Of a DNA stretch of 64,000 nucleotides, positions 1-14,000 are shown one piece after another (positions within the stretch are counted from its first letter, which is position 1; each line of letters opens with the position of its first letter). A program made the position numbers and the translations under genes. The DNA is from Euclidia mi (taxonomy: Eukaryota; Arthropoda; Insecta; Lepidoptera; Erebidae): contig OX123188.2 in the NCBI GenBank assembly GCA_944739405.2, forward strand, positions 66,173,251 to 66,237,250, in the 5' to 3' direction. The notes under the pieces are model-generated. The model saw only the letters and a list, made by a program, of their open reading frames with translations. It did no database searches and was not told where the DNA came from.

Positions 1-1766
1 GTTCACGGACAAAGTAGGCCGTTTCGCGTGCTCTAATTTAAAGTGAGCGCTCTCTCGTTTTAATGTCAGGACACTAATTAAGGTAATTAGAAACATGTTA
101 GCGCAAGCTAAATAGTGACGCAGTGCTCACGTCCGACGCTTCGTCCCTGCAGCTTTATGACCGTCCAAGTTTACACAAGCGTGTACGTTTTAAAATGTGC
201 ACAAAAATAGCAATGTTTCGTATCGGACCGTTTGCTCAGCAAATCTACGAGTAGCTGCACAAAGTTGCCAACGAGTGCCCCGTACATTAGATGGAAAGAC
301 TGGCCGGCTCGGGTAGGTAAATGCTGTTTGCAACTTGCCATTCGCCCTAGACTTGATCTCAAGTGCTCTCGGTCTACCAAATTGAAACGAGTCTTAACTG
401 GTGCAAAATGATGACAATATTGCTAGTCCAATTTTGTGTTGATCTGCATTGAACACTGAGACCTGTCAGATTTGCCCAATATCGGTAAAGTGGGTGGTTT
501 TGATTGAAAATTGAAAAGTATCCTAAAAGCGAATGTTTGGACAGTTCAATTTTCAATATTGCCAATCAACTTCGGCGGCTTGTTCAGTGTTTGACAAGGG
601 GACGCCATTGCCCGCTTCTATTTAAATTGTACAATTTTATGACACCGGGCCAAACCAACATTGCTTTAATTAATAGGTAGGCGCTCTTTGAAATTATAGT
701 ATTGAATTTCAACTGTTTTTGCCACAGTTACATAATAATAATGTCTGGCTGGCTGAAGAGATTGAATATTAAAGTAGAGCACGGTTCGCTTTATCGAAGA
801 GAATTTGACTGGGCGGCAATGCAAGCCTACTATCATAACACAGAAATTGGATTCTGCCCAGATCTATGAAGTAGGTTGTATCACAACCCAGATAGGTACT
901 ATACTTACCTTCATATAAGTATATTGTACAGAGTAGTGGCCGGCTTTCTACAGGTAGCGCAGGCTGCCACTTTACCTTCGCGGTATTGATCTAATAGAAC
1001 AGAAGCGTGCAGTCAACCAGACTGCAATTTAAAGTAACAATTTGCTGTATAAAATTAAAATGTGATTTTCAATGTACTTATAACTAATTTTTTTTTAACA
1101 AACATATTGCCTAATTTGCATAGGTATATGTTTCACATAAAGCTACCACTGTGAAAGACAGTAAGCTAACACGGTTTTAGACGCTGCTACGTTTGACGTA
1201 AATCCTATTGGCATACGAAAAGCGTATAGTACGCTGTTCTCTATACTCGAACTCATGTATATGTATGTTCGAGATAACAAATTCTCACTTGGTTAGAGAC
1301 CGAACTCAGTGCCCGAGTATTTTGCTGACACTATTCTAATTTTGTGGCCTAGAAGTTGTTTGAACAAATTTGACTGGACGTATTTTACTATTTTGTATCA
1401 GAAAAGGAGCGTTGCTTAAAATATCGGAAATGTTTGCGATTTGAATACGAAAGAATTATTAGTGTGAATCGTTGACATTTATTAGAATAGACAAATTACT
1501 TACGTGGCAAATTCGTGTAGCCACTATATTGTGTTTAAAATATTGTCGTTGTCTCTGGAAATCGTAACTTACGCACCATAAAACACTTATGGTATTGGAT
1601 GTCAAACAAAATTTTCTTATCAGCATGCGTGTATTATTCTGAATGAAGCCGCAAAGTAAAAATAAAAACACGAATTTATTGCGAATTATCCAAAGAGGAT
1701 TTATGTAAAGCCTCAAACACGAATCAGTTAGAAAGTTAAAATAAAGTGATTTTTTTTTGTCAACAG
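1..1766 (+). other. Intron upstream of first visible sfl exon
   Basis: This is AT-rich sequence ending in a poly-T tract and the CAG acceptor at 1764-1766. I see no coding exon, RNA gene or recognisable transposon. Short ORFs here have no family features. Confidence 0.6.
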
Positions 1767-2019
1767 GTACAAAGTGGAAGTGGCGGGCAAGAGTCTGCCT
1801 GTTCTTACCACTTTGGACAAGGGGCGATACGGCGTGATCGTGTTCGAATCGCTATCGAAATACGCGAACATGGACAAGTGGAATCGGGAGCTTCTCGATA
1901 AATATTGTCGCGAGTATTCTGTTGGTGTTGTCGCGTTCGCAACGCCGGGAGAAGAAACTCTTGTAGGTGCCCAGCTGAAAGGATTCCCGCTGTTCATGCA
2001 TACTAATTTGAGACTAAAG
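1767..2019 (+). CDS. sfl: sfl exon (N-terminal N-deacetylase region)
   Basis: The acceptor is caacag and the donor is gtgagc. The first base completes a codon begun in an upstream exon, and the exon ends on a codon boundary. The peptide starts YKVEVAGKSLPVLTTLDKG and ends GFPLFMHTNLRLK. WNRELLDKYCREYSVGVVAF is a hallmark NDST stretch. It belongs to the HSNSD (heparan sulfate N-deacetylase) domain. Confidence 0.95.
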
Positions 2020-5000
2020 GTGAGCAACTATAATTTAATTAAAAAGTTTACTCTCGATATTTCAACCACTTCAGGTTGCACTTACTAGATGCATTACTTG
2101 CAGTCTCTTTTGTTCGCACTTAATCTAGGATATAGTGCCCTGCAATTAATAAAATACCGGTCTGTGATTTTTACTTTAGAAATTGAAGTCAAAGTCACGT
2201 AGGTGTTCTATGTTGAATACATTACTTGTCGCTTAAATAGCTTCCTTTTGTCTTGAGGCCTACTTGTAACTGCCAAAATGTGTCGTACACCATCGCAACA
2301 TATTCGGACATGCAAGCGTGACGTTACGTCATAAAAAACCTTTAAGAAAGCGCCACGTTTTATGGAATATGATTTATGACCCAACAATACATACTGCGAA
2401 TATAAAAACGCTCTGACGTAAACCTTTCAAACCTTCAGTATATTTCGATATCGTGATCAAAACTCGACATAAAAGTTACATATTGGAGTCATTCGGATAT
2501 TTCTTGCTTTTATGTTACATCTCTATTGGTAATTTGACCCTAGCATTTAGATATCCTTTTAGTAATTGCGCTAGGGTTAAACTTGAAAGTGCTAATTATT
2601 AATTTTGTAATTGTCATGTAATGAAACATGACTATTAAATTGTTAGTTATCGTTTACAAAACGGCGAAGAAAAATCGTCGAGAGGAAACCTGCAATTCTG
2701 ACAGTTCGGCCAAATTGTCTTAAAAGAAATGTGAAGTGCTATAGCTCTAACTCCTCTCTTAGTAAGACGAGCTCCGTGCCCAGCTGTGGGACATGTACAG
2801 GGCTAATATTAATCATTGTTGTTTTAACGTCAGCGTGGACACTACAGTGCGTTTGGCGACTTTCTGCTTTCGGTACCTGCATCTAATTTGCGCAATCTAA
2901 CAATGTACAATACATTGTATCGTCTTTGGAAGCTGTTTGGGTTAGATTACTTCATAGCAGCTGACATCACTCCCAAAAAAGGTACTACGACACATTTGGC
3001 ATTTGCATGAGTGGATTGAATCGGACGCTTTACCGAGTTCCGAAAAGCGACAAAATGGCCATCAGTGATAAAAGTAGCGTGTGCACTTTGACCCTAATGT
3101 TCCATACCATTTAAAGCGGTTATGAGATCCTAGCGCGATAATTGTATGCACATACACGATGAAATGTTTATGATAAAAACTTCAGTGTAAGGTCGCTAAT
3201 TGATACCTGGAATGTTTGCATATAAAAGGGTATCGCGTTGAATGTCAGTAATTACATATGCATACGTATTCGTAGAGAGGCAGCGATAGCCTAGTGGAGA
3301 TACCAACAGACTGCCATGCAGAGGGTATCGGGTTCGAATCCACGGCGCGCACCAATGACTTTTCGGAGTTATGTGCGTATTGAATTATAAATTATCACTT
3401 GCCCCGTGCCTCGGAGAGCACGTTAAGCCGTCGGTCCCGGTTGTCATGAAGATCTTTGACAGTCGTTATAGGGCGTCCGTACCTTCTAAATAAACTGACA
3501 CTAGTCTAAACCATGGAATATGGCTATCCCTTCGGGTTGCGGAGGTTAGACAGGCAGTCACTCTGTGGAAAAGCTAATATTCAGCCAAATCCGGTTAGAC
3601 TAGAAAGCGGACCCCAGGCTGAAACTGGGATAACGCTAGGAGAAAGAAGATACGTATTCGTGTACAGTACGAGGTTGCATGTGTATAGCTTATACTTACT
3701 AGACACCTAGGTACAGTTAGCAACATGAGTTTGATGACTCTATGGTCCCAAATGATTATTATTCTCAATATCTTTTCCTATTTCTAGTCGAAGAATCGTT
3801 TCTGTTGTGTATCTTAAAAGGTGTATTTAATATCATAATATAGGACATCATATTGTTAGTTTGTCAATATTAAATATAACATAACACTACAAAATTATAG
3901 TCCGTGCCACGAGAATATAGACTTTTTGTAAACAAAGAATGTCTACTAAGTAACTTAGAGACAGTTCTTTCAAAATCGAATAATGTCAAATCCAATGAGC
4001 GCAACGGTACATAGATATGTCATTGCAAATTAATCTGTCAATTGACCGGTGTATCGATATATGCGCTGTCAACAGTGTATTGTGGTCTTAGACTATATAT
4101 ATATTAAGTAAATAGACGGAGGAATCCCATCACTCAAAGGTCTGGGACTGGGCTCCGGTGTGGGCCCCATTACCTGTCAAAATTTATTAGAACTTCATTT
4201 GAAACTTTGATACTTCGTTCATAGACATTTTGATTTATTCGTATAAAACGACACATAAACATAGTGACGTTATAACTTTATCGATACTTTTATTGCAAAA
4301 AAGGTAGCCTTTGCACTATTGTGATGTAGAAGCTATACTGCAATATTTCTTTGAAACATAAGTATACTTCAATATAATTATATATCTCAAGAAAAGTGTT
4401 TTCATCGATCATCACAAACTTTCGTGTTTATAAAAGTTCAAATTAAACCATCTGCTGCTTATAACTAAGTTTAAAACTTGTGTAATTAAATGCAAGACTT
4501 CACATGTAGGACGATACTATTAACTGCACTAAGTACTGAGTAGTCATTGACTACTTTTTTGCAGTGGCGACAGATTGCCAAAAAAACGATAAATTACCAT
4601 GATGCGAATCGTGTGTTTTTTTGTAGTTATTTACAAGTAGCTAAGTGCTTCTTGTAAATAACTACAAAAAAAACACAAATTGAAATGAAATGAATGAAAA
4701 TACTTCCGGAATATTTGACTACTCAAACACAAAATCAAATGTGTTTATTTTTGTAAAAAATGAAAAATTTTGTTCACTACAGGAAGTCTAAGGTAATAAA
4801 ATATAAATTCGAACATATAGTAGCATAATTAAGCATTAAAAAAAAAAAACGACAGTTCAAACGTATAAGTGTTCACTAAAGCATAAAATCTCAAACACAA
4901 CTGTTTGAAACAAAAGTTGTGAAGCCCTGTGTTCTTAAAAGGCTATCTTCTCGTGGCACCAACTGTAATAAAAGTAGTTATAGTGCCAGCTAGTAATGAA

Positions 5001-8000
5001 TTTATTGAATGTCTATGTATAGGCAGACTTTCAGAGCCTTAAATGTTATTGAAATCAAGAACAAATTGTTGAACTATCGACCTTTGTATGTCCTATATTA
5101 TGTATATATTTTTTATGTTCGTTCTTAAATGACAAACAAATTTGATTGTGTATCGTAGGACGCTACATTGAACCCGGCATCTCCCGTGTTACGACTGGCT
5201 CGGGCCGGCGAGACGGCATGGGGTCCACTACCAGGAGACCACTGGGCTGTGTTCAGAGCAAACAGTTCCACATACGAGCCAGTCGCCTGGGCTCTCAGGC
5301 AAAACGAATATGGATCTGAAGGTAAGATCTTTCTATAATTCTTTCTTTCTCTCTTTCTTTTTGTGTGAATCTGTCACCTCTGGTATCGGAATATTTAGAC
5401 CGCCCGAAAGCCTTCGACATGGCCTAATCTTTTTGTTCTGAGTCGAGAACCAGGATCAAGGCCTTAACGTGCCTGGCGAAGTACGATTGAGTTCTGATAT
5501 AAATACCGCACGAACGGTCACCTATCCATGGAGTGAACGTTGCTTGACTTTGTCTATCTATTACGAACAGTTAGGCAAGTCACATTATTAGTGCCACTGA
5601 TGGTAAGATGTTTAGTTAACATAGTATTATGATGGGTCAACGCGAATGTTACACATTGAAATCAAATCGTAGTTTGATATCGATGTTGTTAAATTACAAA
5701 AGCTTTAACAATTTGCAAATATAACAAATATAGGTAAGTAATTATCATAGTCGTCTATGGACGTTAGCAATTCGATATGATTTATGCGACGCCAACTATG
5801 TGAACGTCATATTTTGATTATTGGCACGTATTGACAGTTCAATTATATCGGCAAACCTAGATACGTACAGGTAAATTAGTGCGCTGTGGACTTGAAACAG
5901 TTGTAAAGTCAGTTATTCTCACTTTAAAGCTTTGTGGCGCATTCTTTCTTACGGTTTTTCGATATGATTGGTAGGGTTAGCAATGATATTGTAGAATATT
6001 TTATAATCTAAAATACTGACTTAATTTAACTAATGGATGGTGATGGAACATTTATTAGTTAAATTAAGTTGTATGATATATCTGAAAATAGTATAGGTTA
6101 TGTCTATACCTCTAAGTACATTTCGTTTTTATTTCCGTTGCCGTCATTTGTTTTATATTGTAAGTATGTTAAATATGAATCGTATTGAATACAATATATA
6201 CAGGGTGTAACAAGACCATTAATGAAAACTGAAATCGCATGTTGTACCAATCAGTACGAACACTTTTTACTTCGGCACCATACCTGGGAAATTACTGGTT
6301 CAGGAGATTTTAAGGCTCAAAGATAGTATGGAATTTTTCTAATTAGGTACAAAATCGATGAATTTACCCAACCAATATGTTCTTTAGATGCCCTATAACC
6401 CCATGTATAAGTAGGTATTTCGAGCATTGCACGCGCGCGCTTTTAATTGCGGTTTAACAAATGTGAAAACTCAAAAAGAAATCGTTTCCCAGGTATTAAT
6501 TTTGGTTAGTATGACTTGGCATGATGTCCACAACGAGTAGACTTCGGCTTGGTGATGGGTTTTGTGACACCCAGTATATTTATCCTCTAAGGAACAACAA
6601 AAATTACAGAACATAACATATTTTACGTATTCATCGATACTAGCCGTTTCCCGCAGTTTCACCCTCGGCCTGAGGGAACTACTTCGCGTACCCGAAAAAC
6701 CCAAATATCTTACGGACTCCTATTTTTTCTAAAATAAAATATAGCCTATGTTACTCGCAGATAATGTAGCCTTCTAATAGTGAAAGAATTTTTAAAATCC
6801 GTCCAGTAGTTTTTGAGTTTATCCATTACAAACAAACAAAAATAAAAAATAAACCTCTTTATAATATTAGTGTAGATACGTTAAACGTAATGTAGGTTCA
6901 CCTACGTTACACCTACGTTACACCTACATATGTAATAGTAAGTAGTTCTGAATAACATCAATTAATTACAATCACGCTCCGTCATCACCTTCTAATTAAT
7001 GGTAGGAATACCATAGCTCTACATTGATTCGACCAATTTATTTCTGATGTTAATCTCTTATACCTGCCAAAGTTTCCTCTAGTAATTATTACAAGGATAT
7101 AATTACCAGCGTAATTTCTTTTATCAAGAATTTGTATTTTTATTTCCTGTAATAATTATTTCTGTAAAAATCTGAAGCTGTTTGTATAAAGGAAAATCTC
7201 ATGGACGGTGTTGTTGAGCAACAAGTGTGTAGGTTGAGATTATTATATTTAGAATTCGAATATAGTACGCTCTATCTATACTTCGAAGTCAGGGTTAGAC
7301 AAATTTCTTGAAGCTTTCTATTTAAGTATTCGATAGTGTTTCGTAACGGTACCTAGCCTAGCCCTGTTGTTTGCACCAAATAGACAGAAATAAACTTGCG
7401 TGTGACCAAAACATAGACTATGAGCTATGCCATAAAAACCATTCAGGCATAGACACGCGTGATGCTATGTTATGGACTTTTTCTTTTTTACTTAGTTTAC
7501 AGGCAATAATTCGTCAATACACAGTACTAAATCAGCGGCAATAGGCCTGTTAATCACTGTCTCTGCAATTCAAATGGTTTATGACCTAAGCAAGTGTCGC
7601 TAGTTGTCTTTTAAATCTAGATTTTGATTAACTTCTATTTACACAACTCTCATTCAAATGTCACCAGTTATTAAAATTGAAATACAAAATATAAACATCG
7701 TAAAATGTTGCTTCAAATAGAGCTTTGTTATGAAATATAATTTTATGCTTTAAAGAAAGCTAGCCGCGAAGTAAAAGCCAACAATGAATTAATTAAATTA
7801 ATTTAAATAATCTGTTTAATTTTAACTTAAGCCTAAAAGCTACACGCAGCTGACGAAACATATTTAAAATAACAGATGACGGAATATTGTGTTGGTACAA
7901 TCTAATGCAAGGCGTGCAATTAAATAGAGCTAGACTTGCAGTGACAATCGATTGTTTGGTAATCCGCGTTTGGGCTTCGTGATTTATGGCTTGCTTGAAA

Positions 8001-11000
8001 GTCCTCTTGTGGTAAATGACGTCATGTGTTTGTTTCAGAGCTACGCCAAATGTAAGACTATTTATTATTCATACACAAGAACTACCCCAGAATTCATAAA
8101 ACGTTGGTTTCAATCAAACATGGTTCGTGTGTTAGTCATAAGTGGCAAATGCAAATTTCTATTTATTTATTATGTAAAGGAATTACAATGTTTTATTCTA
8201 TTTAATGATATCTGTGAGCATTGATGATTGACCTTTCACAGGCACCGTCTGTCCATGTCAGCTTCTTAGGTAATAGCTGAAACAAGAAACATTAGACAAG
8301 AAATCGATTTCGTTTATAGTCTACTCAAATTTTGGACATATTTTTATTTAAAGGCAAGGTTTGCGCTTAGCATTAAACGGGCCGCTGATGAAAGCAATAA
8401 AAATAAAATCAATAAGTATTACCCCGATATTTTAAGTTCTGACTGACGAAAATGGCATCAAAGCATAAAAGTAAATACAGCAATATCTCCTTCTTTCTCA
8501 GATTCCCCTAACTTGACTTATGAAATAAAGGATACGCTCAAACTGATTAGTCAACCGACTCCGTAATAAATAACTTTGAGTCCTTACACCATTATATCGT
8601 CTGATTCACATGCAAATCCAATTCCCTTACATTGTGTAGGAAAACATATCTGTTCAAAATGCACGGATTGTGAGGAGACAAAGCTTCTTATTAACTTTGA
8701 GTTTCTGAAACTCGATAACTTGTATGTTGCTGAAGTTATTCCTTGTATTTGTATTAAGCAACTGTGTAGGGAAGTGGGGATAGTAGCTGTGTTACGGGGA
8801 ACAGGCACGGTTGTAACTGACTTTTTACAGCGAGTGATGCAAGAACAGTAGTGTCACAACTTTGAAATGTTCGTCCGACTATAGCTGTCTGCAGCACCGT
8901 TCACCCTAGTTCTAGAAACGATGATTTGATTTACGACGTGTCTGTCGGATATCGATAGAATTATTTCTCGACCGGTTCACTTTCCTTAATTTGTTTTTGC
9001 ACGTATTTTATAAATCGTTCTTTAATGTTACTGTTGTTACTTTCTTAAAGCATCTCTGGATAAAGGGAAATAGATTTCATTATTTCTTCTTGTTTTATTA
9101 TATTTTTTCTGTTGTTTATTGTTAATAGAGCATAGAGATTTGGTAAAATAATATACTTACTCTTTTCTACAGAGTAAAAGATAAATCAAATTATTTAGCA
9201 TTGGCGGCACATGTGGTTTGCTAAAATATAGAAAATAAATTTCTGTGTGTAATAACTAAAATTTGTATTATTCTGTAGTTTAAAAAGTTTTGTCCTTTCG
9301 CCAATCAATGTCCCAAGAATGATGCGATGAATCACGAGTATGCCTATAATGAATAAAGCAATATTCTAAATAATGTCGATGTTTACAGAAGAGCGCATGC
9401 CGTTAGCCACGGTGATACAAGACCACGGGCGTTTGGACGGCGTCCAACGCGTGGTGTTCGGCTCGGGTCTACAGTTCTGGTTGCACAGGATACTGTTCCT
9501 CGACGCGCTTAGCTACCTCAGCCACGGCCAGCTTAGCTTGAGCCTCGACAGGTGGATACTCGTCGATATTGATGACATCTTCGTTGGAGAAAGAGGTACG
9601 TTTTATTGGATTTTGCCGCGATAAAGGTTTGTTCATATGTGTATTGTGTAACGTTATATATTATTATGTTTCAATTACTGGCATATATTATTCAGTATAA
9701 TACTATGTTCAAAAGATATAATTATTATAACTCATACTACCTACCTTAATAACATGTACCTAAGCAAAAAAATTAATACAAGTATAAGAAGTTAGAACAA
9801 ATTGCGTGCGGATAGCGTTAGCCTAGACTGGGAGCCTTTGTATTCTTCAGAGTGCTTTGATTCTAAAGTCCAAATCTTTACAAATAATCTCATCAAGCTT
9901 TACGGCGTCCATGCGCCAATCCGCTCCATCAAACTAAAACATTTATTTACTACACCTTGGCTAACTGAAGACATCAAAAAGATTATGGCCAAAAAATCTG
10001 CTGCCAAAGCTAAACTGAAGAACAAGCCTACTCTTCTGAACCAAGAAAAATACGTTGCCATTAGAAATCTCTGTAACAAGGTGTGTAGAAATGCGCAACG
10101 CCAACACATTCATAAATCCATTGAAAACGGTGATCCAGCTAAGGTCTGGAAATTGCTTAAAACTCTGGGAGTTGGTAAGACACGGCATCAATCCACTCCA
10201 AACAATGTTAACCTAGATTCTCTCAACACTTACTTCTCTACTTCTTCCAATTTTTATGGTAATATGAAAAGAGCCACTTTACAACATCTTTCATCTTTGC
10301 CAACTCCTGAGTATTCTCCTTTTAACTTATCGCCATTTATCGCTTGTGACGTTAAGAAGAGTATATTGGCAGTTACATCCAACGCAGTCGGTAGTGACAG
10401 TATCAGTCGCAAAATGATCCTTCCCATCCTAGACGAAATTCTTCCAGTCCTTTGTCACATTCTAAATTTTTCCATTGCTCGTGGCATCTTTCCATCGGAC
10501 TGGAGAGATGCCCATATAATTCCTCTACCAAAGAACCTCAAGCCCAGTACTTTCACAGATTATCGTCCTATATCCTTACTACCCTTCCTGTCGAAAGTCC
10601 TTGAACGTCTAGTCCACTCACAGCTCACTTCCTTTCTATGTGAAAATGCGCTCCTAAATCCTTATCAATCTGGTTTCCGCCCTGGTCACAGTACTGTCAC
10701 TGCTCTGGCCCGCGTAACTGACGACATAAGGCTTGGTATGGATTGTGGAAATCTTACGATTTTGACATTACTTGACTTCAGCAACGCGTTTAACACCGTG
10801 GATTTTCACATCATACTGGGCATTTTATGCTCTCTTAACGTATCTCCATCGGCAATTGGCTGGTTTCGTAGTTACCTGTTTGGTCGCCGGCAACGTATAC
10901 ACATAGAAGACTCTTATTCCTCTTGGTCTTACACTACTGCCGGTGTGCCGCAGGGTGGCGTGCTATCTCCTTTACTCTTCGCCATATTTATAAACTCCAT

Positions 11001-14000
11001 CTCAAATCAACTACTTTCATCCTACCACCTTTATGCAGATGATTTACAGATTTACACGCAAGCCCCTATAACTAAGTTGGCAGAAGCCTGTGTTACTATT
11101 AACACAGACTTAGAACGTATCTGCGAATGGACCAAGAGATATGGACTGATTGCCAACCCTGATAAAGCTCAATTAATTATTATCGGCAGCCCTAAAATGG
11201 TTTCTAAAATTAACTGGGTTGATCTTCCGCGAATCAGATTTCATGGAAAAGATCTTCCTTTTCGCAAAATTGTAAAGAATCTGGGAATTTACATTGACTA
11301 AACCATGTCCTGGAGACCACAACTAAAAGAAATGAGTCGTAAATTATTCGCATCGGCAGGCTCTTTGCGTAGGCTACGCAACTTTCTTCCAACTGCCACT
11401 AAAGTTGCACTTGCCCAATCTTTACTTCTGCCCATTATTGACTATGCTGACGTCAGCTATCCTGATCTCACTGAAGAGCAGCTAGATAAACTTGAGCGTC
11501 TCCAAAACTTTTGCATACGATTTATATTTGGACTGCGCAAATATGATCACGTTTCAGATTTTCGCAATAAACTCAAGTGGCTTCCAATTCGTCTTCGCAG
11601 GAATACTCACATTCTAACATTATTGTACAATGTTCTATTTAATCCTAGTACTCCCTCCTATCTTAAAGAACTTTTTGTGTTCGTTCATGACACACATGTG
11701 AAATCCTTGAGGTCGTCTGAGGATCTAACACTGAGGATGCCAAAGCATTCCACGAATTACTTTTCGAAATCTTTCACTGCTCAAGCTGTGCGTCTGTGGA
11801 ATGCTTTACCCCTGGAGATTCGATAAGCAAACTCGTTAAATATCTTCAAAACTTTGATCAAAAATCACTATCTGATTTAATTTGATGATATTCTTGTTAC
11901 ATAAGCCTTATTTACTCCATCTGTATTGTCTGTCTTGACTGTCTCTTATATTTCTATAATGTATGTAAGTAGGTATATTTTATATTTCTATTTTATTTTA
12001 TGTAATATTTAATACTTAGTTGTATTTTATTTATGTACGTATATTTATCGAATTATAATGTATATATATGTATGTATGTATGTATGTATATAGTATCTAA
12101 GATATTCGTATTATTTTTAGCAACTACACCACCGCTCCACATTTTTGCTCATATCATTCCTGTCCACCTCAAGGTTGCCTGGAAGAGATCGCCCTAGGCG
12201 ATAAGGCCGCCGATTGTACATTATCGTAGTTTTAAGTCTCTTTATAAAATATGTACTGTTTAATGCTATGTTGGTGTACAATAAAGCGTATATCTATCTA
12301 TCTATCTATCTAATAATATTATGGTTTCTTTTATAATTGTGAAACCGTTTTAACTTATTTTAAATTGTCTTTCGGGATATAGGTATACCACGTACCTTTG
12401 TTTGGAGTAACCGATATTTCGGCACTGTTATCGGTTACCCCAAACAAAGGTACCTACGTGGTATATATACCGGAAGACAGTTTAAAATAAGTTTAAATGA
12501 CCACGAAAGTTTAAATTCCTAAACCGTTTTAAGTTTTTAACAGAAGACAAATTAAAAAAGTTATACCTAGAAATAGAAATTATTGAGATAATTGTTAATT
12601 CATTTATGCTTTACGTGCTTTTAGTTTTCTTTAAAGGTAACTAATTAACTTCACCTTGCCTTCTAAACATTTTGCATTAATTTTAATTCTGACAAAAAAT
12701 GTTAGTTATATCGTTGAGTAAAATTATTTAACGAACCAAATAATTATAATTTCAAAATGTTCTTAAACTTGTGGTTATCTAATCGTATTTTTATTTTATT
12801 ACCTTTGTAAGCATTATTGGACAATTCTGAAGTGAATGATATAAATACTTATCATACTAAATAGTTCAACGCGGTCGTTATTCCATTACAATAATTTATT
12901 GCACATCCGTGTATACTGCGCTTAAAGCTTTATTACATAGTTGCATAATATTATTGATGCAAACGCTCCCTAATGTTCGCGAACAGAGGGCCAATTCTGG
13001 TAATTATATTTGTTCAAATTCCAATATCGATCTAGTCTCGGCGTCATAAATGGTATTCTCGTAACTTAACTGACACTTGAATGAGATCGGGACTACATCG
13101 AAAGTTGAACCAAGTGTGAACTAGTGTGAACGGTATTCTGCTAATTATTAGTAGAGCAGGTAAGGTATTTCTAGTTTTAATATACATTTGTTACCAAGGA
13201 CACGACGTGATGATGTGATTTATTTGACATTCCCAACGATACCACTAATAGTGTTGAATATTTTTCTGGTAATATTTATGATCTATTTTGCTAATAAACA
13301 TAGGAATCGCCTTTAGCTATTATGTGCCACTAGTTTTACCACGGAGATAGGTACCTAAAATAAGTTTAAAAATAAATTGTGTAAGACAAATTCATGTCTA
13401 CAAAACAAATGACTATAAAATGATCAACCATCGATAGGGCTTACAAAAAACAGGTGCATGCGATTTTCGACCTTATTGACAATTCATGATAAACTTCTTT
13501 TTGGTATTTTCTTGCTTTCTGACATTGATACGTTATTAAAATTATAAATTCTGAGTTACGTCAATAAGGTCGAAAATCGCATGCACCTGATTTTTGTAAT
13601 CCCTATCGATGGCTGAATACTTTCTGATAGTCACTGGTTTTGTAAACGTTAATTGCTTTTATACAATTTCACAACTAATGAGTTCACGAGGATCCTCTGG
13701 GGGATCTGGCTAGGAGATCCTGGTGGACAACATGCAAACATGTTAAGTATTTCGTTGCCAGCATTGACAATATTTATTTCAAGATCGAAATATTCGCGAA
13801 ACTTTTGCTCGAGAAATTCAACAAATGAGATAAAATTATCAGGAGGGAAAAACGAATTAAAAAACCCAATTGTACGTTACCATCGTTAAAATCTTTATAA
13901 TGTCTGAATTATTTCTATTATTGAATATTAAATTTTTTAATTATTGAATACCTATTGAAAATAATTCACACGATCCAAGGAACCAATATATTTACTTACC

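Larger units (their letters stand above)
2020..5158 (+). other. sfl intron, 3.1 kb
   Basis: It contains a tRNA-derived SINE (about 3281-3651) and a near-perfect hairpin (4613-4676). The remainder is AT-rich with nothing else recognised. Confidence 0.8.
5322..9388 (+). other. sfl intron, 4.1 kb
   Basis: It contains a 16 bp stem inverted repeat (6019-6069), a Helitron-like repeat on the minus strand (about 6640-6885), and a short stretch beginning CAGGGTGTAACA near 6201 that looks like a repeat end. A 91-codon ORF at 8576-8851 has no recognisable family. Confidence 0.75.

Noticed and set aside
3281..3345. tRNA gene in the head of the repeat
   Set aside because: A and B boxes are present but the acceptor stem does not form convincingly and the sequence continues into a repeat body with a second copy at 14599. 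It is a SINE head. The same applies to 48603-48680 and 25580-25650.
8576..8851. 91-codon ORF as a nested gene
   Set aside because: No domain, no promoter or poly(A) evidence, and an overlapping antisense ORF of similar length; this is expected by chance in an intron.
9373..9388. ATG at 9373 as a start codon for the exon
   Set aside because: The exon is internal: a CAG acceptor at 9386-9388 and exact phase continuity with 5321 show that the ATG is intronic.
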